This document shows, piece after piece, positions 33,901 to 40,288 of a stretch of 64,000 nt of DNA. A program made the translations under genes and the position numbers. The notes beneath the pieces were generated by a model. It made no database searches. It saw only the letters and a list, made by a program, of their open reading frames with translations, and had not been told where the DNA came from. The DNA is from an uncultured Lachnospiraceae bacterium (lineage in GTDB: Bacteria > Bacillota > Clostridia > Lachnospirales > Lachnospiraceae), in contig CAJUJP010000015.1 of assembly GCA_910586615.1 (NCBI GenBank), forward strand, positions 1-64,000. Direction: 5' to 3'. The number at the start of each line of letters is the position of its first letter. Within the stretch, counting starts at the first letter, position 1.

Positions 33901-36122
33901 GCTTTCGTGATTGCATCACTTTTATAGTCCTCTGCCTGCGTGCTGTTATCATTTTCTACTTTCTGTGCCGCTTCCAAGGCAGTTGCAAACACTGTCCACG
34001 TCTCTGCTGTATAGCCAGCCGCACCCTTGTCGGTAATCTTCTTGAGTCCATCTGATGAAAGGACCTCACGAAGCTGTCCGAGGGTTATGGCATCTGCTTC
34101 TTCTATGGTCTTGTAAAAAACGCCGTCTTTGTAATAGGTCATGCCGGCAAAAACAGGTGTAATATCAACGCCCCATTCATCCGTTGCCCCATTTACCAGA
34201 TTCTTCTCCCACGCATATGCACCGGTACTGTCTTTCATGTACAGATTACATGTTTTCTTACTGTCAAACGCAATATTCCCCGGCACAGAAAAAGTGATCG
34301 TATACCAGTTCTCATGTTCCGTGTCCGCTGTAAAAGAATAGCCAACACCGCCGTCAACATCTTCTTTTCCCGTCAGTTCCGTCAGTTCTCCCGTCGCTTC
34401 CGCTACTGCAACAATAGATGCATTCTCCGGCACCTGCAGATAAGGCACATTGTCTGCACTGTACATATGCATGGTAACATTCCGCATAACAGCAACCGCC
34501 TTGTCCAGCTCTGTCACCTCATCAGTTCCGATATAATCTTTACCGTTCTTATGTGCACAAGCTGTATTTTTCCCGCTTACAATCGCGCCATAAGTATCTG
34601 CATTTTTATCTGTACCATTATATTGTACAACCGGTGCCGCGGGACTGCTGCTTGTAAAAATCTCAAACCCTGAATCAACACCGCCGTTTGAAAGTGTAAC
34701 CGGAACACTGTACCAGCCTGTATATCCGTTTTCCCGCGTAAACAAATAGACATTGTCATTTTCATATGCTTTCCAGGATGCCGGATCTGCCGTTGTAGAG
34801 ATATTGTCTCCCCAGTAATACAGTCCGATTTCATCCTTTGTCTCACCAGCATAATAATAGAAAGTTATGTCTGCATCCGTTGAAGATGACTGCAGTGCAT
34901 CCATGGCTTTCTGCAGTGCAACATAAGCTGTCATAATTTCCATGGCTTTATCCGCATCTGTTGCGCCACCGTCTACCAATGACTTCGCCGCTGATTTCTT
35001 CTCAGCAAATACCGACCATGTTTCCGCCGTATAATCGGCTTCCTGTTTTTCATCTGCACTTGTAAGAAGTGTCTGCAGGTCTGCAAGTTTATAGGTCACA
35101 AAGCTTATATCATCTATATTCAATTGCTCTTCGCGACCCACACCAATTTTACCTGAAATCGTAATCTTAACATTAACTTCTGATTTTTCACCGGAAACCG
35201 CTACCGCGAACGGCTCTGTCCCAATCTCATTCCACTTTTCCCAGCCATCGCATTCTCCCAGACCCTGTGTAACCAGTTCCTCAATGACTGTTGAATATTC
35301 TTCGTCATTCTCATCTGACTGTTCTACACTTTCCACCTTTAAACTGATCTGGTCTTTCGTATAAATACCGCCGGCATTCATCACAACAATATATGCACCC
35401 GGCTCCATGTTCTGAATTACCTGGCTGATCGTTATATCTGTCGTCTCATTATTTTTCCAGATAAAGAGCGAATTGTTTCCATGCCCGGTACCAATCGTCT
35501 TCGTCTTAAACCCATCTCCGCTTTCTCCGGTAAACGCCGGATTGAATGTCCACGCGTCAGGTGTCCAGACACCGTTTACTTCTGTTCCGTTTTCAAAGCC
35601 CCCGTTTTCTAATGTACCATACTCGGTAGAAGCCCCATCCTCTGCCGCCGTCACATTCACGTCGTTCTTCTCCGGAATCGGCTTGCTGTCGTCTTCTGCA
35701 TCACTGTCTGCCGCATCCGTATCTTCCAGTTCGTCAGCGTCAGATTCATCTTCCCGGCCACCGTCTGCTATGTCTCCATCCTCAGCGCTGCTGCCGTCCT
35801 CACTGTGATCAGGCAATGTCGCATCAGTACCCGGCTGATCTTGTCCATCCGTGTTCTCCTGCCCGGCATCATCACCCGCATTATCGTCAACATCTGCAGA
35901 ATCATCACTGTCCGCATCAGGATTCTGAACCGTATCCTGGTTTTCTTCGGACGGAGTCGTATTCACACTGCTGTCCACATCATCCGTCTGTTCCGCATTT
36001 TCCACATTCGGCTCTACTGCATACACGGTCATGCCGGAAATTGATGAGCCTGTCAGGATCATCGCCGCGCTCAAAATACCGCACAGACTTCTTCGCAAAT
36101 ACTGCCTTACCTGTTTTCTCAT
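27999..36122 (-). CDS. Giant secreted GH53 arabinogalactan endo-beta-1,4-galactanase
   Basis: A 2707-residue exoenzyme that should cut beta-1,4-galactan side chains of pectin. Order of parts: signal peptide (1-37); Asp/Glu-rich linker (about 38-165); galactan-binding-like domain with GGFENG and DAWTF (about 170-340); FIVAR module (345-410); two copies of a 260-residue module starting FYYYAGET, with a second FIVAR between and a third after (415-1105); GH53 catalytic domain (about 1117-1500) with acid/base Glu in VQVGNETN and nucleophile Glu in VMVAETSW; Ig-like domain (about 1510-1590); CBM61-like domain (about 1595-1760); then about 950 residues of repeated YTGKxxxP...DYTVSYxNN...GKGNYxG beta modules. 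There is no LPXTG or SLH anchor. The start at 36122 has GGAGGA five bases upstream. Uncommonly large for GH53 enzymes, which are usually 350-900 residues. Confidence 0.93.
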   Translation of the reverse strand: MRKQVRQYLRRSLCGILSAAMILTGSSISGMTVYAVEPNVENAEQTDDVDSSVNTTPSEENQDTVQNPDADSDDSADVDDNAGDDAGQENTDGQDQPGTDATLPDHSEDGSSAEDGDIADGGREDESDADELEDTDAADSDAEDDSKPIPEKNDVNVTAAEDGASTEYGTLENGGFENGTEVNGVWTPDAWTFNPAFTGESGDGFKTKTIGTGHGNNSLFIWKNNETTDITISQVIQNMEPGAYIVVMNAGGIYTKDQISLKVESVEQSDENDEEYSTVIEELVTQGLGECDGWEKWNEIGTEPFAVAVSGEKSEVNVKITISGKIGVGREEQLNIDDISFVTYKLADLQTLLTSADEKQEADYTAETWSVFAEKKSAAKSLVDGGATDADKAMEIMTAYVALQKAMDALQSSSTDADITFYYYAGETKDEIGLYYWGDNISTTADPASWKAYENDNVYLFTRENGYTGWYSVPVTLSNGGVDSGFEIFTSSSPAAPVVQYNGTDKNADTYGAIVSGKNTACAHKNGKDYIGTDEVTELDKAVAVMRNVTMHMYSADNVPYLQVPENASIVAVAEATGELTELTGKEDVDGGVGYSFTADTEHENWYTITFSVPGNIAFDSKKTCNLYMKDSTGAYAWEKNLVNGATDEWGVDITPVFAGMTYYKDGVFYKTIEEADAITLGQLREVLSSDGLKKITDKGAAGYTAETWTVFATALEAAQKVENDNSTQAEDYKSDAITKAYNDLQDAMKALVSLGSDVTFYYYAGETEDEIGLYYWDNSTEKKNLASTAKKADWNVWGEGDTYLMEKVEGYTGWYSIPLTFMNGGTEAGFQIFTKTAAEAADKVPVFKCDEAADSNPDVYGELTSGKNDTLAVKSGISYAGADKTAQIMRNVTLHMYSADKVPYLQVAKDSKYKAIVVVDEATGAAIKPEGEEPVDGSVGYPFTADPEYRNWYTITVSVPGNIAFDGEKTSNLYMKDSTGAHAWEKNLVNGATDEWGVDITPVFAGMTYYKDGKLYATLEEADPDAKLSPLDILKQLVEEAKKLRQEDYKRGWDAFQKALTAAEKVLKAAADAEVDETKTAPTDEEIQKAHDDLEKAMDALVPASVQEAEVNVQQVALTDDFITGADISSYLALRESGTVFKDEKGNPLSDAEFFKYLKAGGTNWVRIRIWNDPYDNSGRGYGGGNNDLEKAKIMGRLATEAGMRVLIDFHYSDFWADPAKQQAPKAWKAYSIEQKEAAVKSYTLESLNALRGAGVDVGMVQVGNETNNAVCGESSQTNMAKIFNAGSAAVREFDPNCLVAVHFTNPETSGRYNSLAKFLQDQKVDYDVFASSYYPFWHGTTSNLESVLKNVAETYGKKVMVAETSWATSWDDGDGHENTAPRTSQDLNYGISLQGQADELRDVVNAVNNINSTQPGQAIGVFYWEPAWISPLNVYDEDGNRDEDLYKQNQALWEQYGSGWAASYASEYDPEDAGKWYGGSAVDNQSWFDFDGKALATAKIYSMIRTGAEAELAIASVESRLEKEVPVGESLVYPTATAVYNDGSKKQLEVKWDEDEQELVNTDQVGDYIVHGIVTEGGKEYKIILTVKVIRTSLNNILVNPGFEQDGTAHTGWDVTGNVISDNDGEWRKNVHSGTYAMHFWYANGNPAPVTFGTSQTIRPEAGSYTFGGYIQGAGADTDDVHYAYAEVYDKNDNLKSRKQAAFTLNGWLNWSKPEITEIAIDEGDYLKVGVEITATTIGDEGLWGTMDDFYLYGTHNISVAEGIEHGSVSVSVVKANSGEKVNVTVTPDEGYYLDTMTLSGASITAENYTGILTSPNGTVAFKAASGESTTNAAVLTYAADTAQAKSDTFTMPNGNVTVSATLKSVFGETTGKIDLSAKDEAGNYLVQVNVGESEDPDGENPIPAQFHTGKGVTPAVELFYKGYKLTNADYSTAYADNKNITTADSRARITLTAKGDRFTGTREIFFDIKEDTRKEFSTKKLKVVFEASDKNGRTDKPAQAVYYLGKEKVIEPEISLYSAADDITDKTKAVDKSLYTVYCQNNRKTGKATLVVLPTDKALSDPDGYREGSITTNFTIAKCPVNQENVKVEVSSAPNYYTGKKVEPSVTVTYMYTDQSGAEKTVKLAKGTDYTVSYTNNVNASVYSVQEDGQDVYKNINDNKVPTLKITGKGNFAGVRTTVDLKEGGKAGTQKYTFQIRPRNLSNTTVTAADLAEKTSAQMPKITVKDGAKAVAASQYEITEIKRTHDADGNAFADDKVETVYSKADGTGTAKVTAAGTYEVTIAGKTKVNYAGEENVSFRVVDKAYLIPNAKITVSGKFYYTGSPVKLTTTGDTPDMKVTAGSGAKAVVLTEQNSAGSGQDGYYVRYENNTNAGRATVTVTGTGKYVGTKTTVFTINKRTLTKEITNDNDKEKKGTLQTIRLSAKNIAAKQDGTWTPSSEDGGLLINIDHTTGTEYGSLAIPYTGYALNPEFKFSSENYDASQNAVMNELSSSDYTVTYTIGKWEDGKAPVTATIKGKGNYSGSVKVPDLFTVTARNLKDFNIDVSSVTYSGKALKPAVTFRDKTGKVVDLKLNTAYSVSYKNNKDIMGVSRKQPELTVKVKGNGWITDNADEATKSRTLNFTIDQAEITRADIADVVIQTFRGKALKPKVTIKVNGRKLKEGRDYELTYDNNIKRSGTSTATVKITGKGNYFTKKPIEKVFVIK
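33060..34880 (-). repeat. Duplicated 1-kb segment inside the galactanase gene
   Basis: Two copies of the FYYYAGET module lie 1020-1041 bp apart. Near 33095-33235 and 34136-34276 the DNA itself is almost identical over about 140 bp, while other parts have diverged. This suggests a tandem duplication with local gene conversion. Confidence 0.8.
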
Positions 36123-36336
36123 TATCTTCCTCCCATTCTTTATGAATGTACTTCCGAACCCCAATCAGCTTTGGACGTAATCCGCACAGCATTTCTGTTT
36201 CCTGAATGATTCCATCCCTCTCTGTGCCTGTAACGATTCCCTTGTGTCTTTTCGGGTATGTTACTTCTTTCCTGTCGGCTGACCTGTCGAATGTACACCG
36301 ATTTCACCACCCCTGTACCTTCCACACGGGTATGCA

Positions 36337-36350
36337 GCGCAACGTTGCGC
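36337..36350. promoter_or_regulatory. LacI-family-type operator 1
   Basis: GCGCAACGTTGCGC, a perfect 14-bp palindrome with the central CG typical of LacI/GalR operators, about 20 to 35 bases downstream of the galactanase transcription start. Confidence 0.7.
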
Positions 36351-36362
36351 AATCGGTTGCGC
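36347..36362. promoter_or_regulatory. LacI-family-type operator 2
   Basis: GCGCAATCGGTTGCGC has perfect GCGCAA/TTGCGC arms around TCGG. It shares four bases with operator 1 and lies closer to the promoter. Bound repressor would block the start or passage of RNA polymerase. Confidence 0.7.
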
Positions 36363-36376
36363 TAATACATATCATC

Positions 36377-36405
36377 ATTATATAGAATGAGTTTATTTTT
36401 CGCAA
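36377..36405 (-). promoter_or_regulatory. Sigma-A promoter of the galactanase gene
   Basis: On the minus strand TTGCGA (36400-36405), a 17-base spacer and a perfect TATAAT (36377-36382). Transcription should start near 36370, directly before the two LacI-type operators. Confidence 0.8.
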
Positions 36406-36528
36406 GCCGTGGTATTTACCAATCTTCTATCATCTTTTTTATGAAAAAATCACAATGAGAACCTTTCCGGCAATCATGCCTGCTCCATCATACTCCCGTT
36501 TTGCGTCGGCAGCGCTCTCCGAAAATGC

Positions 36529-36572
36529 ACAAGGGCAGCTGCAAACCTTTACCGGTTCGTAACTGCCCTTGT
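36529..36572 (-). terminator. Terminator of the blaI-blaR1-like operon
   Basis: A perfect 10-bp stem (ACAAGGGCAG/CTGCCCTTGT) with a 24-base loop, 20 bases after the BlaR1-like stop; GCATTTT follows on the minus strand. Confidence 0.65.
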
Positions 36573-36591
36573 ATTGACTCAATATATATTT

Positions 36592-39216
36592 TTACGGAAC
36601 TGTCCTCCGCATACCGCACACGCTTGTTTCACTCACCACAGGAGCGCCCAGCACGCATTCCCTGTCGCCAAAGGAACCCTTCATCGTAACGGGACATTCG
36701 ATCATCGAAAGCCCGGAGGACTGAATCTCCTCTTCTCCGGCAAGCTTAAGGCCGATCGTTGTCAGGAAGGTAATTGGAGATTCCGTTTCAGTGTCTGCTT
36801 CGCGATCGAACCGGAATCCTGCCGTGGAGCCGTCCCAAACTGCCTTTTCAACCTTATATGAACGGTATTCCGATATATCAATAACTCCCGGATGTCTGAC
36901 AGCATCCCCGTAGGCATATGTGTCGACAGATACCTTTGCCGCTTCCTCATCAACCTGAAATCTCACGGATTCAAACTGTTCCTGCCATTCCTCTTTCTCA
37001 AAAGAATACAGTTCTATCGTTCCCGTATCATACCGGTCCGCCAGATACAGATTCCATACTTCCGAACGTCCGGTATTCTCCGCGCACACCTGAAAAGCAA
37101 AACTTCTGGGCCTGCCATCTTCGGCTTTCTCAAACATCATCACCTCAATGCCGCGGGATGTAACCGCCCATGATATGTCAAAAGTATTCACATCCCCGTC
37201 GATCAGCGTCTTGACACCCCGGCAGCCGAATTCTTCGGTGAACAATCCGTAAAAATCTATTTCGTCCTCTTCATCCCGTCGAAGCAGATACCAGTTTCCA
37301 TCCTCCAAAGGATTCTTCTGATCACGATACAGATCATCATAATATTCCGCCGGTTCTATACCGGCCGCCGATGCCAGCCCGGAATCATCTGTTCCGGCGA
37401 GCATTTCAGTGAATTTTTCTGTTGCAGTCTCCTTCTTTTTTGACTCTATTCTGTCAAGGTTTTTCTGTATCTCTTCATTTTCTTTCTTAAGCATTTCTAT
37501 TCTTTGCTGAAGTCCAGTCTCAAGTTCATCCAAATCCGTCTCCAACTCTTCTATTGCTTTTTGTATAAAAACTGTCTGTTCCGAATCTCCCTCCGCCGCC
37601 AATTCTGTTTTCCTGGCCTCAAGGAGATCATTCAACTTCTGCCGGTTTTTGTCTGCCGCCTCCACCGTTGCCGTTATTCCCGCCTCTATCTCCTTCTGTC
37701 TGAGAAGAAGTTCACTCTCTTCTTTCTCAAGCTGTTCCTTTGTTTCAATTGTCACCTCTGCGTTCTCTCCCGCGCCTCCCACTACAGTCAGGACATCTTC
37801 TCCATCCGTATTTGTCACCTGATCATTTTCCTCCCGGCCTGCTGTATCCTTGCCGTTTTCTTCATGGCCTGCGGCATCCTGTCCATTCTCCGCCTGCCCG
37901 TCAGTATCAGCGTCCGCTTTATCACGCACTGTCATACTTCTTTCCGCCGCATCCGTTTCTTCTTTTTCTGCTCCGGTAAAGGAACAGCCGCAGGCCAGTA
38001 ACATGATCAGAACCACAACGCCTGCTGCAATACTGCTTTTCTTCTTTTTTCCTGCGATCATAAACACCCTCTCCTTTATTCTTTTTCCACTGCCATCCAT
38101 TGTCAGTACCATGCCCGTACAGCTGCTCCCCCGGTGGCCGCCGCCCAGAAAAGCCAACAGTGTCCTTCCGTATGCATACCGATCCGGTTCCCCTAACAAT
38201 CCGATTGCCCGCTCGTCGGCGGCAAGCTCACTGTCCTGCTTTGCCTCATATGCCGTCACCCAGGCAAAGGGATAGAACCAGTAAACTGCACACAATACGC
38301 TGCGCAGAAACGCCCAGAGCGTATCTTTCTGAACCCCATGGGCATATTCGTGAGCCAGCACATGGGCCAGTTGTTCCCTGTCTTCCAGCAGTTCCGGTAA
38401 AATATAGATACTGCGGCCTGCCATACACGGACTCGGCAGTCCTGCCACCGTATAAACCTGCATCCTGTGCTTTTCCAGCCGGCTTGCCCACACATCCGGC
38501 AGCCGATCCGGTAAAACTGCTTTCCTGATCCGGCGCAAATGCCCAACCAGACGTACCTGTCCGATCAGCATATATCCCCCCGTAATCACCATCCCCGCAA
38601 TCCAGATGATGAGAAAGACATATCTCGTAACAATGCCATCTGCCGGCATGTTTCCGGTATTCCCGGCTGTATCATCCACTGCGGCATCCGTCTTCCCTGC
38701 CGCAATACCATCTGCATCCGCCACGATCCCCGGATCCACTTCTCCGATCTCCGATGCTGCCGTCTTCACAAGATTGTTTCCCTTGTATGTGCCTGCTGTT
38801 TCCGGCAGTTTTACGAAATTCGTTTTCCCGGTGCCTTCTGCATCCGTCCTGTTCCCGAAGTTCGTTTTCCCGGTGCCTTCTGCACCCGCCGTTATTCCGA
38901 AATTCATCATACCCGTATCTGCTGCTCCGTAATCCGCTGCATGATACCTGCTCTTTGCATCCGCATCTTCACCCGGATTCGCTCCGGTGTGTCTGCCCGC
39001 CCTATTCACTGTAACATTTTCAAAAAGTATGTCTGTCCGCACCAGGTTCAGCACACTGACCGGACTGTTTCCGAAACTCACCGGAATAAGTAATCTCACC
39101 GCAACCAAAAGCCACAAAGCATAGCGCATTTCCATGCTGATCCTGCCCATCGTAACCCGCCGGAGAATCAACACAATCAATATCAAAACCGTCGTACTCA
39201 CAATTATCTCTGCCAT
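36592..39216 (-). CDS. BlaR1/MecR1-like M56 family sensor metalloprotease
   Basis: An 874-residue membrane protein of the M56 family that should cleave or release the BlaI repressor encoded just before it. Helices near residues 1-20 and 32-55, a Gly/Thr/Asp-rich loop with AEGTGKTNF repeats (about 75-195), a third helix (about 200-222), the protease domain with VLAHEYAHG near 292 and the third ligand in DSELAADERAI, and a fourth helix (about 393-412). The outer part then has Glu/Asp-rich linkers, a coiled coil (about 480-590) and a 280-residue C-terminal domain. The penicillin-binding sensor of true BlaR1, with its SxxK site, is not seen. So the signal is probably not a beta-lactam. AGGAGG precedes the start. 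Confidence 0.88.
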   Translation of the reverse strand: MAEIIVSTTVLILIVLILRRVTMGRISMEMRYALWLLVAVRLLIPVSFGNSPVSVLNLVRTDILFENVTVNRAGRHTGANPGEDADAKSRYHAADYGAADTGMMNFGITAGAEGTGKTNFGNRTDAEGTGKTNFVKLPETAGTYKGNNLVKTAASEIGEVDPGIVADADGIAAGKTDAAVDDTAGNTGNMPADGIVTRYVFLIIWIAGMVITGGYMLIGQVRLVGHLRRIRKAVLPDRLPDVWASRLEKHRMQVYTVAGLPSPCMAGRSIYILPELLEDREQLAHVLAHEYAHGVQKDTLWAFLRSVLCAVYWFYPFAWVTAYEAKQDSELAADERAIGLLGEPDRYAYGRTLLAFLGGGHRGSSCTGMVLTMDGSGKRIKERVFMIAGKKKKSSIAAGVVVLIMLLACGCSFTGAEKEETDAAERSMTVRDKADADTDGQAENGQDAAGHEENGKDTAGREENDQVTNTDGEDVLTVVGGAGENAEVTIETKEQLEKEESELLLRQKEIEAGITATVEAADKNRQKLNDLLEARKTELAAEGDSEQTVFIQKAIEELETDLDELETGLQQRIEMLKKENEEIQKNLDRIESKKKETATEKFTEMLAGTDDSGLASAAGIEPAEYYDDLYRDQKNPLEDGNWYLLRRDEEDEIDFYGLFTEEFGCRGVKTLIDGDVNTFDISWAVTSRGIEVMMFEKAEDGRPRSFAFQVCAENTGRSEVWNLYLADRYDTGTIELYSFEKEEWQEQFESVRFQVDEEAAKVSVDTYAYGDAVRHPGVIDISEYRSYKVEKAVWDGSTAGFRFDREADTETESPITFLTTIGLKLAGEEEIQSSGLSMIECPVTMKGSFGDRECVLGAPVVSETSVCGMRRTVP

Positions 39217-39242
39217 AGCCAGCCCTCCTGTATGTCAATCCG

Positions 39243-39617
39243 CTACTGCTGTTTCTCCTCCGCACGGCGCAGGATCTCATACATCTCAGCGATCTCTTCT
39301 TTCGACAATGCCTTTTTCTCCACCAGCGTGTTGAGCATCAGCCCCATTCTGCCGCCAAATACCTTATCCAGAAATTCCTCCGTCTCCTGCAGAACTGCTT
39401 CCTCCTGCTTTATGTCGGGATAATACAGTTTTGCCCGCTCTCCATCTTCATGGTGGATGGCATGTTTTTCTTCCATACGGCGTAAAAATGTCATCACCGT
39501 GTGCTTCGTCCATCCTGTTGTATCTTTAAAATGATTGGTAAGCTGCATCATTGTCTGGGGCGACTCCCGCCACAGCAGGCTCATCACTTTCCATTCTGCT
39601 TCTGATAGTTTTATCAT
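39243..39617 (-). CDS. BlaI/MecI/CopY family transcriptional repressor
   Basis: A 124-residue repressor with an N-terminal winged helix (LSEAEWKVMSLLWRESPQT; TTGWTKHTVMTFLRRMEEK, about 3-70) and a C-terminal dimerisation helix pair. In this family the M56 protease partner cleaves the repressor upon a signal. The ATG at 39617 has GAGGAG seven bases before it, which sets the start. The BlaR1-like gene follows after 26 bases. Its own promoter region carries two CATATG palindromes between the -35 and -10 boxes. Confidence 0.93.
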   Translation of the reverse strand: MIKLSEAEWKVMSLLWRESPQTMMQLTNHFKDTTGWTKHTVMTFLRRMEEKHAIHHEDGERAKLYYPDIKQEEAVLQETEEFLDKVFGGRMGLMLNTLVEKKALSKEEIAEMYEILRRAEEKQQ

Positions 39618-39667
39618 TCCCGTTCTCCTCTGCATCCCGTTTGTTTGGTTTACGTTTGCCTACCTAC

Positions 39668-39696
39668 AATCTAGCATATGGGTAGTCATATGTCAA
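39668..39696 (-). promoter_or_regulatory. Promoter and candidate operator of the BlaI-like gene
   Basis: On the minus strand a perfect TTGACA (39691-39696), a 17-base spacer and TAGATT (39668-39673). The spacer holds CATATG at 39675-39680 and 39687-39692, which could be repressor half-sites; classical BlaI operators read TACAnnTGTA and are not obvious. Confidence 0.65.
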
Positions 39697-39899
39697 CCCA
39701 CTTTTTCGTTTTTCAAATTAAGGTAGCAAAGGTGCTTTTTGCAAGGTGTAATCCACGCTCCCGGCCTGTCCTGAACATCTTTTTTCCCTTCTGATCTGCA
39801 CAGTCAAAATATTTTAATATTTTCTGAAAATTCAACATTTTATGGGATTATTTTTAGATTTCTTATTCCATTTTCTCGATTAATCTGTTAAAATGGTGT

Positions 39900-39925
39900 T
39901 AAGAAAAAAAGATTCCTGCCGATAC
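39900..39925 (+). promoter_or_regulatory. Sigma-D (sigma-28)-like promoter
   Basis: TAAG at 39900-39903, 14 bases, then GCCGATAC at 39918-39925. The flagellar sigma-D consensus in Firmicutes is TAAA-N14 to 16-GCCGATAT. It stands 93 bases before the small-gene start. Confidence 0.6.
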
Positions 39926-40017
39926 TATAAATAGAACAAGAGGTTCACAAATATATTGTCCAAGGAGGGATTACCGCAGTATATGCATACGAAAAGAATT
40001 ATAAAGTTGAGGCGGTT

Positions 40018-40233
40018 ATGGCGATTTCCCCGTTAAGGAAGGTTTCTTCCAATGACAAAAAACACCAGTCCAGACAGAACCCGTCCCAGACCTTCGCGCA
40101 GACGTTTTTTTCTCAGGTTTTGGATGAGGCATGTGAACGGGAACAGGCGAAGAACATCCATATCAGTACCAACGGTTACACGAAGAATGCACTTCCCTAT
40201 CACAATTTTATCAGCATGCGCGAATACTGCTAA
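40018..40233 (+). CDS. Small protein of unknown function behind a sigma-D-like promoter
   Basis: A 71-residue basic, probably soluble protein without membrane helix. I do not recognise it. Its middle (TFAQTFFSQVLDEACEREQ) should be an amphipathic helix, and the end is polar with Tyr, His and Asn. GAGG lies five bases before the ATG. The same frame stays open up to 39931 without a standard start codon, so a longer form is possible only with a rare start. The promoter suggests expression with flagellar or chemotaxis genes. A bidirectional terminator follows directly. Confidence 0.6.
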   Translation: MAISPLRKVSSNDKKHQSRQNPSQTFAQTFFSQVLDEACEREQAKNIHISTNGYTKNALPYHNFISMREYC

Positions 40234-40240
40234 ACGCAAG

Positions 40241-40282
40241 AAGCCGGCGTGATCATGATCTTGTCATCATACACGCCGGCTT
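40241..40282. terminator. Bidirectional terminator between convergent genes
   Basis: A perfect 11-bp stem (AAGCCGGCGTG/CACGCCGGCTT) eight bases after the small-gene stop and seven before the kinase stop. TTATTCTGTT follows on the plus strand. Confidence 0.85.
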
Positions 40283-40288
40283 ATTCTG

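Larger units (their letters stand above)
36123..36591. other. Regulatory region of the galactanase gene
   Basis: A 469-base gap without a gene between the galactanase and the BlaR1-like gene, both on the minus strand. It holds a terminator for the latter, a strong promoter, two operators and an untranslated leader of about 215 bases (36155-36335), in which no clear RNA structure was recognised. Confidence 0.7.
39618..40017. other. Divergent intergenic region
   Basis: 400 bases between the minus-strand repressor and the plus-strand small gene. It contains the repressor promoter (39668-39696), the sigma-D-like promoter (39900-39925) and an AT-only inverted repeat, AAAATATT-tt-AATATTTT, at 39806-39823. 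Confidence 0.65.

Noticed and set aside
39931..40017. Upstream extension of the 71-residue small protein
   Set aside because: The frame is open, but no ATG, GTG or TTG in frame lies behind a ribosome site; the ATG at 40018 has GAGG five bases upstream.
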